64,000 bases of DNA from Sphingobium sp. V4 (GTDB taxonomy: Bacteria > Pseudomonadota > Alphaproteobacteria > Sphingomonadales > Sphingomonadaceae): positions 372,001 through 436,000 of the forward strand of contig NZ_CP081001.1 in the NCBI RefSeq assembly GCF_029590555.1. The letters run 5' to 3'. Position numbers and translations under genes: made by a program. Shown piece by piece: positions 1 to 9,326 of the stretch; position 1 is the stretch's first letter, and each line of letters begins with the position of its first letter. The notes under the pieces were generated by a model. It was not told the origin of the DNA. It made no database searches and was given only the letters and a program-made list of their open reading frames with translations.

Positions 1-585
1 TTCACCGCGATGGCGGCGCTGATGACGGCGCCTTTCGCCGCCCGCTTCATGGGCCGGGTCGATCCGCGGCTGATGATTTCCGGGGCGGTATTCTGGCTGG
101 GCCTGATGACCTTGTGGCGCGCGCACTGGACCAGCGGGGTCGATTTCTGGACCATGGCCGCGCCGCAGTTCATCCAGGGCTTCGCCATGCCCTTCTTCAT
201 GATCCCGCTGACCACGTTGACGCTGGGGTCGGTGCTGCCGAGCGAGACTGCGTCTGCGGCGGGGTTGCAGAATTTCGTCCGTACCATGGCGATCGCGATC
301 GCGACATCGCTGGTGCTGACGGGATGGGGCGATTCGCAGCGCGTGTCCCGCAACGAACTGGCGAGCGTTTTGCAGCCGGGCGACGTGCAGGCCCAACTGA
401 GCGCGATGGGTCTGTCGACCGAGCAGATCCGGCAGACCATTTCCAACATCGTGGAGCAGGAGGCGATCGTGATCGCGGTCGACCATGTCTTCTTCATTTC
501 CGCGCTGGTCCTGTTCGCCGCCGCCGCGATCGTCTGGCTGGCGCCGCGGCCCACCGGGACGGTCGACACGTCGGCGGCGCACTGA
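1..585 (+). CDS. MFS drug exporter, DHA2/EmrB type (3' part only)
   Basis: The reading frame is open from the first base, so the gene begins upstream and only about 194 C-terminal codons are present. The protein shows hydrophobic segments, a GRVDPR-type loop and a SGVDFWTMAAPQFIQGF-like stretch that I recognise from the 14-helix DHA2 (EmrB/QacA) drug:proton antiporters, followed by a last helix ending in a short polar tail. Such proteins act in the inner membrane, usually with an EmrA-type adaptor and an outer-membrane channel; no adaptor is visible here because the upstream side is cut off. The stop lies 3 bases from the stop of the convergent ABC-F gene. Substrate cannot be predicted. Confidence 0.85.
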   Translation, partial: FTAMAALMTAPFAARFMGRVDPRLMISGAVFWLGLMTLWRAHWTSGVDFWTMAAPQFIQGFAMPFFMIPLTTLTLGSVLPSETASAAGLQNFVRTMAIAIATSLVLTGWGDSQRVSRNELASVLQPGDVQAQLSAMGLSTEQIRQTISNIVEQEAIVIAVDHVFFISALVLFAAAAIVWLAPRPTGTVDTSAAH

Positions 586-588
586 GGC

Positions 589-2184
589 TCAGCGCGCGGG
601 GAGAGCGATCCGGCGCGAGATGCCGATGGCGTCGAGAAACGCGGGGTCATGGCTGACCACCATCAGCGCGCCGTCATAAGCGGCGAGCCCCTGTTCGATC
701 GTCGCGATCGAATCGAGGTCGAGATGGTTGGTCGGTTCATCCAGCAGCAGCAGCGGCGGCAGTGTTTCCCCGCCCAGTACGCAGGCGAGCGCGGCGCGTA
801 GCCGCTGGCCGCCGCTCAATGCCTCCACCCGTTGCAGCGCCAGCTCGGCCCGGAAGCGGAAGCGTGCGAGCGCGGCATGGACGGCGTTGCGCGTCGTGCC
901 GGGATGGAGTCTCGCGAAATTGTCGGCGATGGTCGCGCCGGGATCGAGCAGCCCCGCATCCTGATCGAGCAGGGCGCAGGCGATCGGGCGATGCAGGACG
1001 CCCGACAGCGGCGCGATCTGGCCGGCGACGAGTTGGAGCAATGTCGATTTGCCCGCGCCATTGGGGCCGGTGATGGCAATTCGTTCCGGGCCGGTCATGG
1101 CCAAGCTGAGATGGCGGATCGGCGGATCGGCAGGATCGTGGCCGGCGGTCACATCCTCCAGCCTCAGCAGCGTGCGGTTTGTCGCGACGCAGGCGGCAGG
1201 AAGGGCAACGGTCAGCGGGGCGAGAATTTCGATCTGCGCGCGGGCGTCGGCGATCGTCCTTTCGCTCTGCGCGCGCTGCCTGTCAGCGAGGCGGGCGGCG
1301 TTCCCGCCGGACCGCTCCGCCTGGTTCTTGCGCTGGCCCAGCAGGATGCGGGGCATGTCGCCTTTCGCCGCATGGCGGGCGCCCGCGCCGTCGCGTCGTT
1401 GCTTTCGCTCGGTCGCGCGCTGGATCTTGCGGGCGAGGTCGGATGCCGAGCGCTCGGCATGGTCCAGCGCATGATGGGCCGCGGCCAGTTCGACCACCTT
1501 GCACGCGCGATAGGCCGACCAGTTGCCGCCATAGCGGGTCAGCCCCAGGCCCGTCAGTTCGACGATGGAGTCCATCCGTTCCAGCAGCGTCCGGTCATGG
1601 CTGACGATGATCGCGCCGCCGCGCCAGCGCTCGAGCAGCGCGATCAGAGCATCCCGGCCATCGGCGTCGAGATGATTGGTCGGTTCGTCCAGCAGCAGCC
1701 AGTCGGGCCGGGCGGCCATGGCCGCCGCCAGCGCGGCGCGGGTGCGCTGACCGCCCGACAGATGCGCCAGCGGCGTGGCGGGATCGTTCGCGAGGCCGAC
1801 CTCCGCCAGCGCATCGGCGAGGCGCGCGGGCAGGGTCCAGTCGCATTGCTCCAGCTCTGGAATTGTCGCTGCGCCGGTCTCGGCCCGGTCGAGCAGGGCG
1901 AGGGCGGCGCGCGCATCGAACAGGTCGGCGATGGTCTGTCCGGTCTCGGGCGCTTGCGTTTGGCGGAGCATGGCGATGCTGCCGCCGACCCGGACATCGC
2001 CGGTCGCGGGGCGACGTTCGCCCGCCACCAGCGCGAGCAGGGTCGATTTGCCGACCCCGTTGCGACCGATCAGGCCGATGCGTTCGGGAGAGAAACGGAA
2101 GTCCAGCCCGGTAAGGACGGGTGTCCTGTCAGGCGCGGACCAGCCGAGGTTGGAAAGCGTGATGGCAGAGAGGGGCGCAGGCAT
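589..2184 (-). CDS. ABC-F family ATP-binding protein
   Basis: 531 residues with two complete ABC ATPase domains in one chain and no membrane segments, the ABC-F arrangement. Domain 1 has Walker A GRNGVGKST (about residues 41-49), signature LSGGQ and Walker B LLLDEPTNHLD; domain 2 repeats these as GPNGAGKST, LSGGQ and LLLDEPTNHLD. The linker between them is rich in Arg, Lys and Ala, as in the ribosome-binding arm region of this family. ABC-F proteins bind the ribosomal E site and act in translation or antibiotic protection; this one resembles the generic chromosomal type and its exact role is not predictable. A short upstream ORF overlaps its start (2129-2242). Confidence 0.92.
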   Translation of the reverse strand: MPAPLSAITLSNLGWSAPDRTPVLTGLDFRFSPERIGLIGRNGVGKSTLLALVAGERRPATGDVRVGGSIAMLRQTQAPETGQTIADLFDARAALALLDRAETGAATIPELEQCDWTLPARLADALAEVGLANDPATPLAHLSGGQRTRAALAAAMAARPDWLLLDEPTNHLDADGRDALIALLERWRGGAIIVSHDRTLLERMDSIVELTGLGLTRYGGNWSAYRACKVVELAAAHHALDHAERSASDLARKIQRATERKQRRDGAGARHAAKGDMPRILLGQRKNQAERSGGNAARLADRQRAQSERTIADARAQIEILAPLTVALPAACVATNRTLLRLEDVTAGHDPADPPIRHLSLAMTGPERIAITGPNGAGKSTLLQLVAGQIAPLSGVLHRPIACALLDQDAGLLDPGATIADNFARLHPGTTRNAVHAALARFRFRAELALQRVEALSGGQRLRAALACVLGGETLPPLLLLDEPTNHLDLDSIATIEQGLAAYDGALMVVSHDPAFLDAIGISRRIALPAR

Positions 2185-2242
2185 GGACAGGGGCTTTCCT
2201 GAAGGCAGAGCGAGGGGGCTGTGCGATCAGGGCGATGTCCAT
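2129..2242 (-). other. possible 37-codon leader ORF overlapping the ABC-F start
   Basis: An ATG at 2242 is preceded by an AAAGGA ribosome-binding site nine bases upstream and opens a 37-codon frame (beginning MDIALIAQPPRS) that ends inside the ABC-F coding region, in a different frame. Translation of it would pass over the ABC-F ribosome-binding site. Leader peptides control several ABC-F resistance genes, so the arrangement is suggestive, but nothing proves it is translated. The rest of 2185-2459 holds no gene that I can see. Confidence 0.25.
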
Positions 2243-2459
2243 GGCGACGATCCTTTCGGAAGGGTGAGGGCGTGATGTAAGCGGTCGGAACCAGGGTGGC
2301 AAGCCGGGCGTGAGCGCGGGGGCATCGGGGAAGCGCGCAGCGGCGCGGCGGACAGCCCACGGTGTTGCGATCAAGTCCGGCCTGGCCGCACCCAGCCTCG
2401 CTGCCACTCCCGTCAACTGGAGTGGAGTGTCCGCTGACTATAGCTGTAACGCGGCGGCG

Positions 2460-2732
2460 TCACTCTTCGCCGAACTTATCCTCGACCAGGGTGACGAGCT
2501 TGCCGAGCGCGTCGACGGCTTCGGGGCCGGTGGCCTTGATGGTGATGCTGTCGCCCATCGCCGCGCCGAGCATCATCAGGCCCATGATCGACGTGCCGGT
2601 GACGTGGTTGCCGTCCTTGCTGACGGTGATGTCGGCGGGGAGGCCGCTGGCCAGGGTGACGAACTTGGCGCTGGCGCGCGCGTGAAGGCCGCGCTTGTTG
2701 CTGATCCGGACTTCCTGGCTGATTTCGTTCAT
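2460..2732 (-). CDS. ptsH: HPr phosphocarrier protein
   Basis: 90 residues matching HPr along its whole length. The phospho-accepting histidine is His17 in GLHARASAKF, and the regulatory serine phosphorylated by HPr kinase is Ser48 in TGTSIMGLMML. HPr passes phosphate from enzyme I to EIIA proteins in the cytoplasm. It is the last gene of a minus-strand cluster (chvI-chvG-hprK-rapZ-EIIA-ptsH) and its start overlaps the EIIA stop by four bases, implying translational coupling. No sugar permease gene is nearby, so the system is probably regulatory rather than for sugar uptake. Enzyme I may lie elsewhere. Confidence 0.96.
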   Translation of the reverse strand: MNEISQEVRISNKRGLHARASAKFVTLASGLPADITVSKDGNHVTGTSIMGLMMLGAAMGDSITIKATGPEAVDALGKLVTLVEDKFGEE

Positions 2733-3133
2733 GTGGTGCTGCCCAACAGTTCCGACGCGACGCTGATATATTTCTGCCCGGCTTCGCGCGCGGCGGCAAC
2801 CGCGGCGCGCACGTCCATCACCTTGCGCGCGCTTTCGAGGCGGATGAGCATGGGCAGGTTGATGCCGGCGATCACCTCGATCTCGCCGGCCTTGAGCAGC
2901 GAGATGGCGAGGTTGGACGGAGTGCCGCCGAACAGGTCGGTCAGCAGGATCACGCCGGTGCCGTCATTGACGCGGGCTACCGCCGCCGCGATGTCGGCGC
3001 GGCGCAGCTCCATGTCATCTTCCGGGCCGATGCAGATCGTCTCGATCTGCTGCTGCGGCCCCACGACATGCTCCATCGCCACGACGAATTCCGTCGCGAG
3101 CGATCCATGGGTGACGAGTACGAGTCCGATCAT
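2729..3133 (-). CDS. PTS EIIA component, mannose/fructose family
   Basis: 134 residues from an ATG at 3133; the frame is open further upstream but that part reads through rapZ in another frame and is not protein-like. The EIIA-Man fold is indicated by the N-terminal MIGLVLVTHG strand with active-site His9, the TDLFGGTPSN loop near residue 70, and the conserved GINLPMLIRL segment. It accepts phosphate from HPr. In alphaproteobacteria this protein (ManX/EIIA-Man-like) usually lacks EIIB, EIIC and EIID partners and takes part in regulation together with HPr kinase. It sits between rapZ and ptsH in the same operon. Confidence 0.93.
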   Translation of the reverse strand: MIGLVLVTHGSLATEFVVAMEHVVGPQQQIETICIGPEDDMELRRADIAAAVARVNDGTGVILLTDLFGGTPSNLAISLLKAGEIEVIAGINLPMLIRLESARKVMDVRAAVAAAREAGQKYISVASELLGSTT

Positions 3134-3161
3134 CTGCTTGTGCGGCCCACCTGTGTCATGA

Positions 3162-4094
3162 TTATGCTTTCGGGCCTCCCGGACGGCGCTTCTCCAGACT
3201 GTCCTGGGGCACCGATTCAATATTGCGGTGCAAGACCGTGGGCGAAAAGCCCGCTTCTTGCAAGTGTTTCGCGACCCGCGTCGCGACGTGGACGGAGCGA
3301 TGCCGCCCGCCGGTGCAGCCGAAAGCCACGGTAATATAGGTCTTTCCGCCCTCCGCGTAGCGCGGCAGCAGGGTGACGAGCAGATCCTCGATCCGGCCCA
3401 GCGCCTCTTCATAGGCCGGGTCTGCCATCACATAGGCGGCGACGTCCGGGTCCAGCCCGGTCCGGGGCCGCAGCGCATCGTCCCAATGCGGGTTGCGCAG
3501 GAAGCGCATGTCGAACATCAGGTCGGCGTTGCGCGGCACCCCGCGCGAGAAGCCGAATGAGAGGATGGTCAGCACCGGTTCCGACAGCCCCTCGCGCGAG
3601 AAGCGGTTGCGGATTTCCTGTTGCAGGGCGTTGCTGGTGAAGCTGGTGGTGTCGATGACCTGGGTGGACCAGCGGCGCAGCGGCTCGGTCAACTCCCGTT
3701 CGCGGGCGATGCCGTCGGCGGCGGGGCGGTCCAGCGCCAGCGGGTGGCGACGGCGCGTCTCGGCGAAGCGGCGCTCCAGTTCGGTGCCGGAACAGTCGAG
3801 GAACAGCGTCTCGACATCATGGCCGTGTCGTTCGCGCAGCGCCTTGATCCGCTGGACGATGGCATTGGCGTCGAACCCGCGCGTGCGCGCGTCGATGCCC
3901 AGCGCCAGCGGCCGGTCGTCGCCCGGCTCATGCCCGGCGGCCAGCGGCGTGTCGAGCAGCCGGTCGAGCAGCAGGAGGGGCAGGTTGTCGACTACTTCCC
4001 AGCCCATATCCTCCAGCGTCTTGAGCGCGGTGGTCTTGCCCGCGCCCGACAGGCCGGACAGCAGCAGGATGGTCTTGGGATGGGGGGTGTTCAT
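3162..4094 (-). CDS. rapZ: RNase adapter protein RapZ (YvcJ family)
   Basis: 310 residues. The N-terminal P-loop is GLSGAGKTT (residues 14-22), and the protein carries the family segments VVDNLPLLLLDRL, ILSFGFSRGVPRNADL and, near the C-terminus, VAFGCTGGRHRSVHVA. RapZ binds nucleotides; in E. coli it controls glucosamine-6-phosphate synthesis by handing the GlmZ small RNA to RNase E, while in alphaproteobacteria its target is not settled. The ATG overlaps the hprK stop by four bases (ATGA), so the two are probably co-translated. Co-location with HPr kinase and EIIA is typical of the class. Confidence 0.95.
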   Translation of the reverse strand: MNTPHPKTILLLSGLSGAGKTTALKTLEDMGWEVVDNLPLLLLDRLLDTPLAAGHEPGDDRPLALGIDARTRGFDANAIVQRIKALRERHGHDVETLFLDCSGTELERRFAETRRRHPLALDRPAADGIARERELTEPLRRWSTQVIDTTSFTSNALQQEIRNRFSREGLSEPVLTILSFGFSRGVPRNADLMFDMRFLRNPHWDDALRPRTGLDPDVAAYVMADPAYEEALGRIEDLLVTLLPRYAEGGKTYITVAFGCTGGRHRSVHVATRVAKHLQEAGFSPTVLHRNIESVPQDSLEKRRPGGPKA

Positions 4095-4522
4095 AGCGGG
4101 GCGAGCGTCCGGAGCGCCAGTTCGACCTTGATGGCGGCGGAAATTTCGAACGGGGCGATCTTGACCATCGGGATCTGGACCCCGGCGATCGCGCGGAATA
4201 CCGGATCGAGCGGCATACGGTCGACCTTGTCGAACAGGTCGGCGACCAGTGCCACCGGCGCGTCGGCATGGGGCATGGCGACGATGCCGAGGCCGCGCAC
4301 CTCCATCTGCCCCACGATCGTGTCCGGCGCCGTAGCGATCAGCTGGCCATCGACGCGCTTCACCAGCGTATAGTCGTCGCTGACCAGAATCGCGCCGCGG
4401 TCGATCAGGCGGAGTGCAAGGTCGGATTTGCCCACGCCGCTAGGCCCGGCCAGCAGAACGGCGCGGCCGCCTATGGCCACGCTGGTCGCATGAAGCGTTT
4501 CGGATGAAAGTGCGCGCGCCAT
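4091..4522 (-). CDS. hprK: HPr kinase/phosphorylase, short alphaproteobacterial form
   Basis: 143 residues from the ATG at 4522, the first start giving a clean family N-terminus. The P-loop is AGPSGVGKSDLALRL (residues 25-39), followed by LVSDDYTLV and the HPrK signature around MEVRGLGIV (residues 74-82). The enzyme phosphorylates and dephosphorylates the regulatory serine of HPr. Gram-positive HPrK proteins are about 310 residues with an N-terminal domain; here only the catalytic part is present, which is the usual alphaproteobacterial form rather than a truncation by mutation. The gene is 64 bases downstream of chvG and overlaps rapZ. Confidence 0.94.
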   Translation of the reverse strand: MARALSSETLHATSVAIGGRAVLLAGPSGVGKSDLALRLIDRGAILVSDDYTLVKRVDGQLIATAPDTIVGQMEVRGLGIVAMPHADAPVALVADLFDKVDRMPLDPVFRAIAGVQIPMVKIAPFEISAAIKVELALRTLAPL

Positions 4523-4586
4523 ACCCCTGCCTTCTTCTACCCTGTGTTGACGGCGATGGAAATGGCCGTGGCGTCGGTCCTTCGTC

Positions 4587-6182
4587 CTATTCCGAAACGA
4601 TGCCGGGATCGCGGGCCACCGCCATGGGGAGGCGCACGACGAAGCAGGCGCCGCGTTGCGCATCTTCGCGGTCGCCAATGCTGATGCGGCCCTGATGCCC
4701 CTCCACGATCGAGCGGGCGATGGCGAGGCCGAGGCCGGAATGCTTGCCGAAAATCTCGCCCTCTGGCCGGACGCTGTGGAAGCGGCGGAAGACATGCTCG
4801 CGCTCGGACACGGGGACGCCCGGTCCTTCATCCTCCACGCTGACCAAAATCTGGTCGTCGGCGACGGTGGCGATGATCCGCACCAGTCCGCCCTCTGGCG
4901 AGAAGGAGACGGCATTGTCGATGAGATTGTCGAGGACGCGGATCAGCCGAGCCTCCTCGCCCAGCACGACCGCGACATCCTTGCGCGGGCGGGCGAAGGC
5001 GAGGCGGACGCCGCGCGGCACGCCGCGCGCCTCGCGGGCCAGCACCATCTTCTCGATCAGGAGGCCGAGGTCGATCGGCTCGAAGCGGGTGCGGGACAGT
5101 TCGGCGTCTACGCGGGAGGCTTCGGCGATATCGGTGACGAGCCGGTCGAGGCGGCGGACATCGTCCTGCGCGATCGCCATGAGTTGCGCGCGCAGGTCCG
5201 GCCGGTCGACCCGCTCCAGCGAATCGAGGGCGGAGCGCAGCGAGGCGATCGGATTTTTAAGTTCATGGCTGACATCGGCGGCGAAGGCGTCGGTCGCGTC
5301 GATCCGCTGGCGCAGCGCATGGCTCATGTCGGACAGGGCGCGGGCCAGCATACCAATCTCGTCGCGCCGTTCGGGCAGGCGCGGCACGGTGACTTCACGC
5401 GCGCGGCCGAGGCGGACGCGCACGGCGGCCCGCGCCAGGCGCTGGAGCGGCTGGACGATGGTGCGGGCGAGGAAGAGCGACAGGAGCACCGAGGCGAGCA
5501 CCGCGACCGCCAGCACCATGCCAAGACGCAGCCGTTCGGCGCGGACGATGCGCGTGATGTCGCGCGCATTTTCGGTGGCGAGCAGGCTGCCGCCGTCCTT
5601 CATCGCCACGGCGGCGGAGATCATGAAGGTGCGGTCCGGCGCGTAGCGGTTCATTGCTGCGGGGCGGTCGGTCTTGCGCGCCAGCATGACTTCGGGCCAC
5701 GCGGTGGCGCGGTCCTGTGCCGGTTCCTCGAAATCGGGCGGTCGGTCGGCGGAAACGACACGGTCGACCACCTTGTCGAGGAAGCGGGCGACATGACGCT
5801 GCCATTCCTCCTCCGAGGGCAGGCGCAGCCGGTAGCGCGGCGCGTCCATGGCAAAGCTGTCGGCGGCGAGCGCGCCGGTGGCGTCGTAGCGCCGGACCCG
5901 GTCTCCGGTCTGGCGCGAATAGGCGGCGATCAGACGATCCTGCCGGTCGGCAGGCGCATTGTCCAGGCCGATGGCGAGCAACTTCAGTTCGCGCGCCGAC
6001 TGTTCCAGCCGGTCATCGACGATGCGCGTGCGATAGCTGTCGAGATAGAAGAAGCCGCCCGCCAGCAGGGCGAGGGCGAACACGTTGACCGCAAGGATGC
6101 GCGGGGTGAGACTCAGCCGTCCCGACCAGCGCACCGCGAGCGCCGCCGCGTCATTCCTCGGAGAATCGGTATCCGGCGCCAT
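4587..6182 (-). CDS. chvG: sensor histidine kinase ChvG (ExoS/BvrS family)
   Basis: 531 residues from ATG 6182. Order of parts: transmembrane segment 1 (about 27-47), a periplasmic domain of some 190 residues, a second membrane segment ([20 protein letters not shown]), a HAMP region, the H-box [15 protein letters not shown] with the phospho-accepting His, and a HATPase domain with N-box [15 protein letters not shown] and G-box DEGPGVP. In Rhizobiales ChvG senses acid or envelope stress and phosphorylates ChvI. The start overlaps the chvI stop by 32 bases. An upstream in-frame start at 6299 would lie deep in chvI and is less likely. Confidence 0.94.
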   Translation of the reverse strand: MAPDTDSPRNDAAALAVRWSGRLSLTPRILAVNVFALALLAGGFFYLDSYRTRIVDDRLEQSARELKLLAIGLDNAPADRQDRLIAAYSRQTGDRVRRYDATGALAADSFAMDAPRYRLRLPSEEEWQRHVARFLDKVVDRVVSADRPPDFEEPAQDRATAWPEVMLARKTDRPAAMNRYAPDRTFMISAAVAMKDGGSLLATENARDITRIVRAERLRLGMVLAVAVLASVLLSLFLARTIVQPLQRLARAAVRVRLGRAREVTVPRLPERRDEIGMLARALSDMSHALRQRIDATDAFAADVSHELKNPIASLRSALDSLERVDRPDLRAQLMAIAQDDVRRLDRLVTDIAEASRVDAELSRTRFEPIDLGLLIEKMVLAREARGVPRGVRLAFARPRKDVAVVLGEEARLIRVLDNLIDNAVSFSPEGGLVRIIATVADDQILVSVEDEGPGVPVSEREHVFRRFHSVRPEGEIFGKHSGLGLAIARSIVEGHQGRISIGDREDAQRGACFVVRLPMAVARDPGIVSE

Positions 6183-6855
6183 AGAGCGTGTCGATTGCGT
6201 TGAAATCGGAGTCCACCTCGCGGAACTTGCGGCGGAGCCGCTTGATATGGCTGTCGATGGTTCGGTCGTCGACATAGACGTCATCCTGATAGGCGGCATC
6301 CATCAGCTGGTTGCGGTTCTTGACCACGCCCGGTCGCTGGGCGAGCGTTTCGAGGATCAGGAATTCGGTGACGGTCAGGGTCACGTCCTTGCCGCCCCAT
6401 TTCACGCGATGCCGGGCCGGGTCCATTTCCAGCCGGCCGCGCACTATGGGGTCGGCGACCGGCTCGTCCGGTTCCTCGGTCGCCTTGCTGACCTCCGCCC
6501 GGCGCAGGATGGCGCGGATGCGCGCGATCAGCAGCCGCTGAGAGAAGGGCTTTGAGATATAGTCGTCGGCGCCCATCGCCAGGCCCAGCGCCTCGTCCAG
6601 CTCGTCGGTCTTGGAGGTCAGGAAAATGACCGGCATCTGGCTCTTTTCGCGGAGGCGGCGCAGCAGCTCCAGGCCATCCATCTGGGGCATCTTGATATCG
6701 AACACGGCAAGGTCGGCGGGATTGTCGAGCAGCGCTTTCAAGGCGCCTTCCGGGTCGGAATAGATGCGCGTCAGGAAGCCTTCGGCCTGGAGCGCGATCG
6801 ACACGGAAGTCAGGATATTCTTGTCATCATCCACAAGGGCGATGGTGGCGGTCAT
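6151..6855 (-). CDS. chvI: response regulator ChvI (OmpR family)
   Basis: 234 residues from ATG 6855. The receiver domain has the acidic pocket in LVDDD (residues 8-12), phospho-acceptor Asp53 in [11 protein letters not shown], and the conserved Lys in ISKPFS. The C-terminal winged helix is of the OmpR type and ends [11 protein letters not shown]. In alphaproteobacteria ChvI controls exopolysaccharide, acid-response and carbon genes. It is first in a minus-strand operon with chvG, hprK, rapZ, EIIA and ptsH, and is divergent from pckA across a 271-base gap, the same arrangement as in Rhizobium-type genomes. No strong ribosome-binding site is visible before the ATG. Confidence 0.95.
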   Translation of the reverse strand: MTATIALVDDDKNILTSVSIALQAEGFLTRIYSDPEGALKALLDNPADLAVFDIKMPQMDGLELLRRLREKSQMPVIFLTSKTDELDEALGLAMGADDYISKPFSQRLLIARIRAILRRAEVSKATEEPDEPVADPIVRGRLEMDPARHRVKWGGKDVTLTVTEFLILETLAQRPGVVKNRNQLMDAAYQDDVYVDDRTIDSHIKRLRRKFREVDSDFNAIDTLYGAGYRFSEE

Positions 6856-6990
6856 GCAATTACCCGGAATGAGCAGAAAGGAGAATGTTCCGAGCGTTAG
6901 ACCATGGTTCGCCCAGCCGCAAGGAAGGGGTGGCGGCACGCTCTGCGGCGCAACTGCCGAGATTCGGGACGAATGGCCGTCCGCCCCGAT

Positions 6991-7019
6991 TTGACGGCCG
7001 TTCCGCAAAGCCTTATGGC
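6991..7019 (+). promoter_or_regulatory. candidate pckA promoter
   Basis: TTGACG (6991-6996) and TATGGC (7014-7019) are separated by 17 bases, close to the sigma70-type consensus spacing, about 105 bases before the pckA GTG. This is a pattern match only. The gap 6856-7126 must also hold the divergent chvI promoter, which I could not place. Confidence 0.35.
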
Positions 7020-7126
7020 CGAAGTGTCCGCAGCCATGCCGACGCGCGAAGACGCGGCGCATGAGCGGCGGATTGGTCGCCAGATAAAAATCGGCGATCC
7101 GACATTGTTATATCGGGAGTAAAGGC

Positions 7127-8728
7127 GTGCAGGCCAAATCCTCAATCACCCTGGCGGACCAGGGCATTTCCACGCGTGCCGATCAGTTCTGGAATCTCGG
7201 CACCGCGCCGCTGGTCGAGGCAGCCATCCGCAATGGGGAAGGCATATTGTCCAAGGACGGCCCGCTGGTCGTCAAGACCGGCAAGCACACCGGCCGCTCG
7301 GCCAGCGACAAGTTCATCGTCCAGGACGCCGAGACCCAGGACACCGTCTGGTGGGGCAAGACCAACGTTCCGATGACGCCGGCGCATTTCGCGGCGCTGA
7401 AGGAGGATTTCTTCAAGGCGCTGGGCGAGAAGGATACACTCTACGTCGCCGACCTGTTCGGCGGATCGCAGCCCGAGCATCGCGTCAACGTCCGCGTCAT
7501 CAATGAGCGCGCGTGGCACAACCTCTTCATCCGCACCCTGCTGGTGCGTCCGACCGCCGATGAACTGGCCGGCTTCACGCCCGAATATACGATCATCGAC
7601 CTGCCGACCTTCCAGGCCGATCCGACCCGTCACGGTACGCGCAGCGAAACCGTGATCGCGGTCAATTTCACCGAGAAGCTGATCCTGATCGGCGGCACGT
7701 CCTATGCCGGCGAGATGAAGAAGTCGGTGTTCGGCATCCTCAACTATCTGCTGCCGACCAAGGGCGTGATGCCGATGCACTGTTCGGCCAATATCGGTCC
7801 GAACGGCGATACCGCCGTCTTCTTCGGCCTGAGCGGCACCGGCAAGACGACGCTGTCGGCCGATGCGTCCCGGACCTTGATCGGCGACGACGAGCATGGC
7901 TGGTCGGATACCGCCGTGTTCAATTTCGAGGGCGGCTGCTACGCCAAGATGATCAACCTGTCGGCCGAGGCCGAGCCGGAGATCTTCGCCACCACCAAGC
8001 GGTTCGGCACGGTCCTGGAAAATGTGGTCATCGACGAGGAAACCCGCACGATTGACCTGGACGATAACAGCCTGGCCGAGAATAGCCGCGGTTCCTACCC
8101 GATCGATTTCATCCCGAACACGTCGGAGAAGAATCTGGGTCCGGTCCCGAAGAACATCATCTTCCTGACCGCCGACGCCTATGGCGTCCTGCCGCCGATC
8201 GCGCGGCTGACCCCGGAGCAGGCGATGTATCACTTCCTGTCGGGCTATACCGCGCGGGTTGCGGGCACAGAGATCGGCGTGACCGAGCCGACCGCGACCT
8301 TCTCGACCTGCTTCGGTGCGCCGTTCATGCCGCGTCACCCCAGCGTCTACGGCAATCTGCTCAAGGAGCGGATCAACAAGGGCGGCGTCACCTGCTGGCT
8401 GGTCAACACCGGCTGGGCGGGCGGCAAGGCGACCATGCCGGGCATCAAGCGGATGCCGATCAAGGTGACGCGCGCGCTGCTCAATGCGGCGCTGGACGGC
8501 AGCCTGAACGATGTCGCGTTCCGCACCGATCCGAATTTCGGTTTCCAGGTGCCGGTCGCGGTGAACGGCGTCGAACCGACCATCCTCGACCCGCGCGCCA
8601 TGTGGGCCGACAAGGACGCCTATGACGAAACCGCCGCGACCCTGGTAAAGGCGTTCGTGGATAATTTCGCCCAGTTCGTGGACCATGTCGACGACGGCGT
8701 GCGCGGGGCGGCCCTGACCGCCGCCTGA
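7127..8728 (+). CDS. pckA: phosphoenolpyruvate carboxykinase (ATP)
   Basis: 533 residues starting at a GTG (7127) with GGGAG seven bases upstream. The ATP-dependent PEPCK family is shown by [14 protein letters not shown] near residue 50, the kinase-1a P-loop [13 protein letters not shown] (about residues 236-248), and the kinase-2 metal site LIGDDEHGW. The enzyme converts oxaloacetate and ATP to PEP, CO2 and ADP in the cytoplasm, the entry to gluconeogenesis. Its place beside chvI and the regulatory PTS matches other alphaproteobacteria, where ChvI and phosphate-chain regulators affect pckA expression. A clear hairpin terminator follows 24 bases after the stop. Confidence 0.97.
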   Translation: MQAKSSITLADQGISTRADQFWNLGTAPLVEAAIRNGEGILSKDGPLVVKTGKHTGRSASDKFIVQDAETQDTVWWGKTNVPMTPAHFAALKEDFFKALGEKDTLYVADLFGGSQPEHRVNVRVINERAWHNLFIRTLLVRPTADELAGFTPEYTIIDLPTFQADPTRHGTRSETVIAVNFTEKLILIGGTSYAGEMKKSVFGILNYLLPTKGVMPMHCSANIGPNGDTAVFFGLSGTGKTTLSADASRTLIGDDEHGWSDTAVFNFEGGCYAKMINLSAEAEPEIFATTKRFGTVLENVVIDEETRTIDLDDNSLAENSRGSYPIDFIPNTSEKNLGPVPKNIIFLTADAYGVLPPIARLTPEQAMYHFLSGYTARVAGTEIGVTEPTATFSTCFGAPFMPRHPSVYGNLLKERINKGGVTCWLVNTGWAGGKATMPGIKRMPIKVTRALLNAALDGSLNDVAFRTDPNFGFQVPVAVNGVEPTILDPRAMWADKDAYDETAATLVKAFVDNFAQFVDHVDDGVRGAALTAA

Positions 8729-8751
8729 TCGCAGCGACCGACGAGGCAAGG

Positions 8752-8782
8752 GAGCCGGGGGAGCGATCCTCCGGCTCTTTTG
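8752..8782 (+). terminator. intrinsic terminator after pckA
   Basis: GAGCCGG and CCGGCTC arms extended by a GGGA/TCCT inner stem around a GCGA loop, followed by TTTT. Its 20-base core (8755-8774) is identical to the core of the terminator at 10190-10220. Confidence 0.8.
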
Positions 8783-8861
8783 CTTCTGGGCCGGCTCTTT
8801 TGCTGTCGGGGGCGTGTCGGCGGTGCTATGCTTGCCGCCAACCTTTTGCGGGAGTTTGGGC

Positions 8862-9173
8862 ATGTTCGAAGATCTGATTGGCAAGATGGGCGGGCTGGAA
8901 GCGATTGCGGCGCAGATCGGCGTGTCGCCGGAGAAGATGCAGGGGCTGATGAGCGAGATCAGCGCCAAGATCGGATCCGGCGAGACGAGCGTGTCGGCGC
9001 TGGCCGAAACGGCGGCCGAACATGGCGTATCGGCCGACAAGTTGCAGGAACTGCTGGGCGCGTTTGGCGGACCGGAAGCGATCCTCGGCAAGCTGGGTGG
9101 GCTGTTCGACCGGGATGGCGACGGCAATCCTCTCAACGAGCTGGGCGGGATCGCCAAGGGTCTGTTCGGATAG
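8862..9173 (+). CDS. small protein with an EF-hand-like loop, function unknown
   Basis: 103 residues from ATG 8862, with GGGAG seven bases upstream. The protein is soluble, mostly predicted helical, with glycine-rich turns (MGGLEAIAAQIG, AFGGPEAILGKLGG), and near its C-terminus has FDRDGDGNPLNEL, an acidic loop resembling an EF-hand or dockerin calcium site but one residue off the canonical spacing (no acid at position 12). It has no signal peptide. It lies 134 bases after pckA, beyond the terminator, so it should have its own promoter. I do not recognise a characterised family; the repeated helical units recall DUF937-like proteins. Confidence 0.75.
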   Translation: MFEDLIGKMGGLEAIAAQIGVSPEKMQGLMSEISAKIGSGETSVSALAETAAEHGVSADKLQELLGAFGGPEAILGKLGGLFDRDGDGNPLNELGGIAKGLFG

Positions 9174-9326
9174 CGCGACGCGTCGGCGCCGGGCGTCCGG
9201 CAAGGGCGCCCTTTGGGCCGCACAAGTTTTTTTGGCCTTGCCTTCGCGCGGCGAAAGGGCCAATTCGCCAGCATCATCGTTTATTGCGAACGATCCGCAA
9301 CTGGCGTCGCTGACCAGACGGCGCTG

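Noticed and set aside
7142..9277. 711-codon minus-strand frame opposite pckA
   Set aside because: Antisense to pckA with its P-loop and metal-site motifs; no domain recognisable in the frame.
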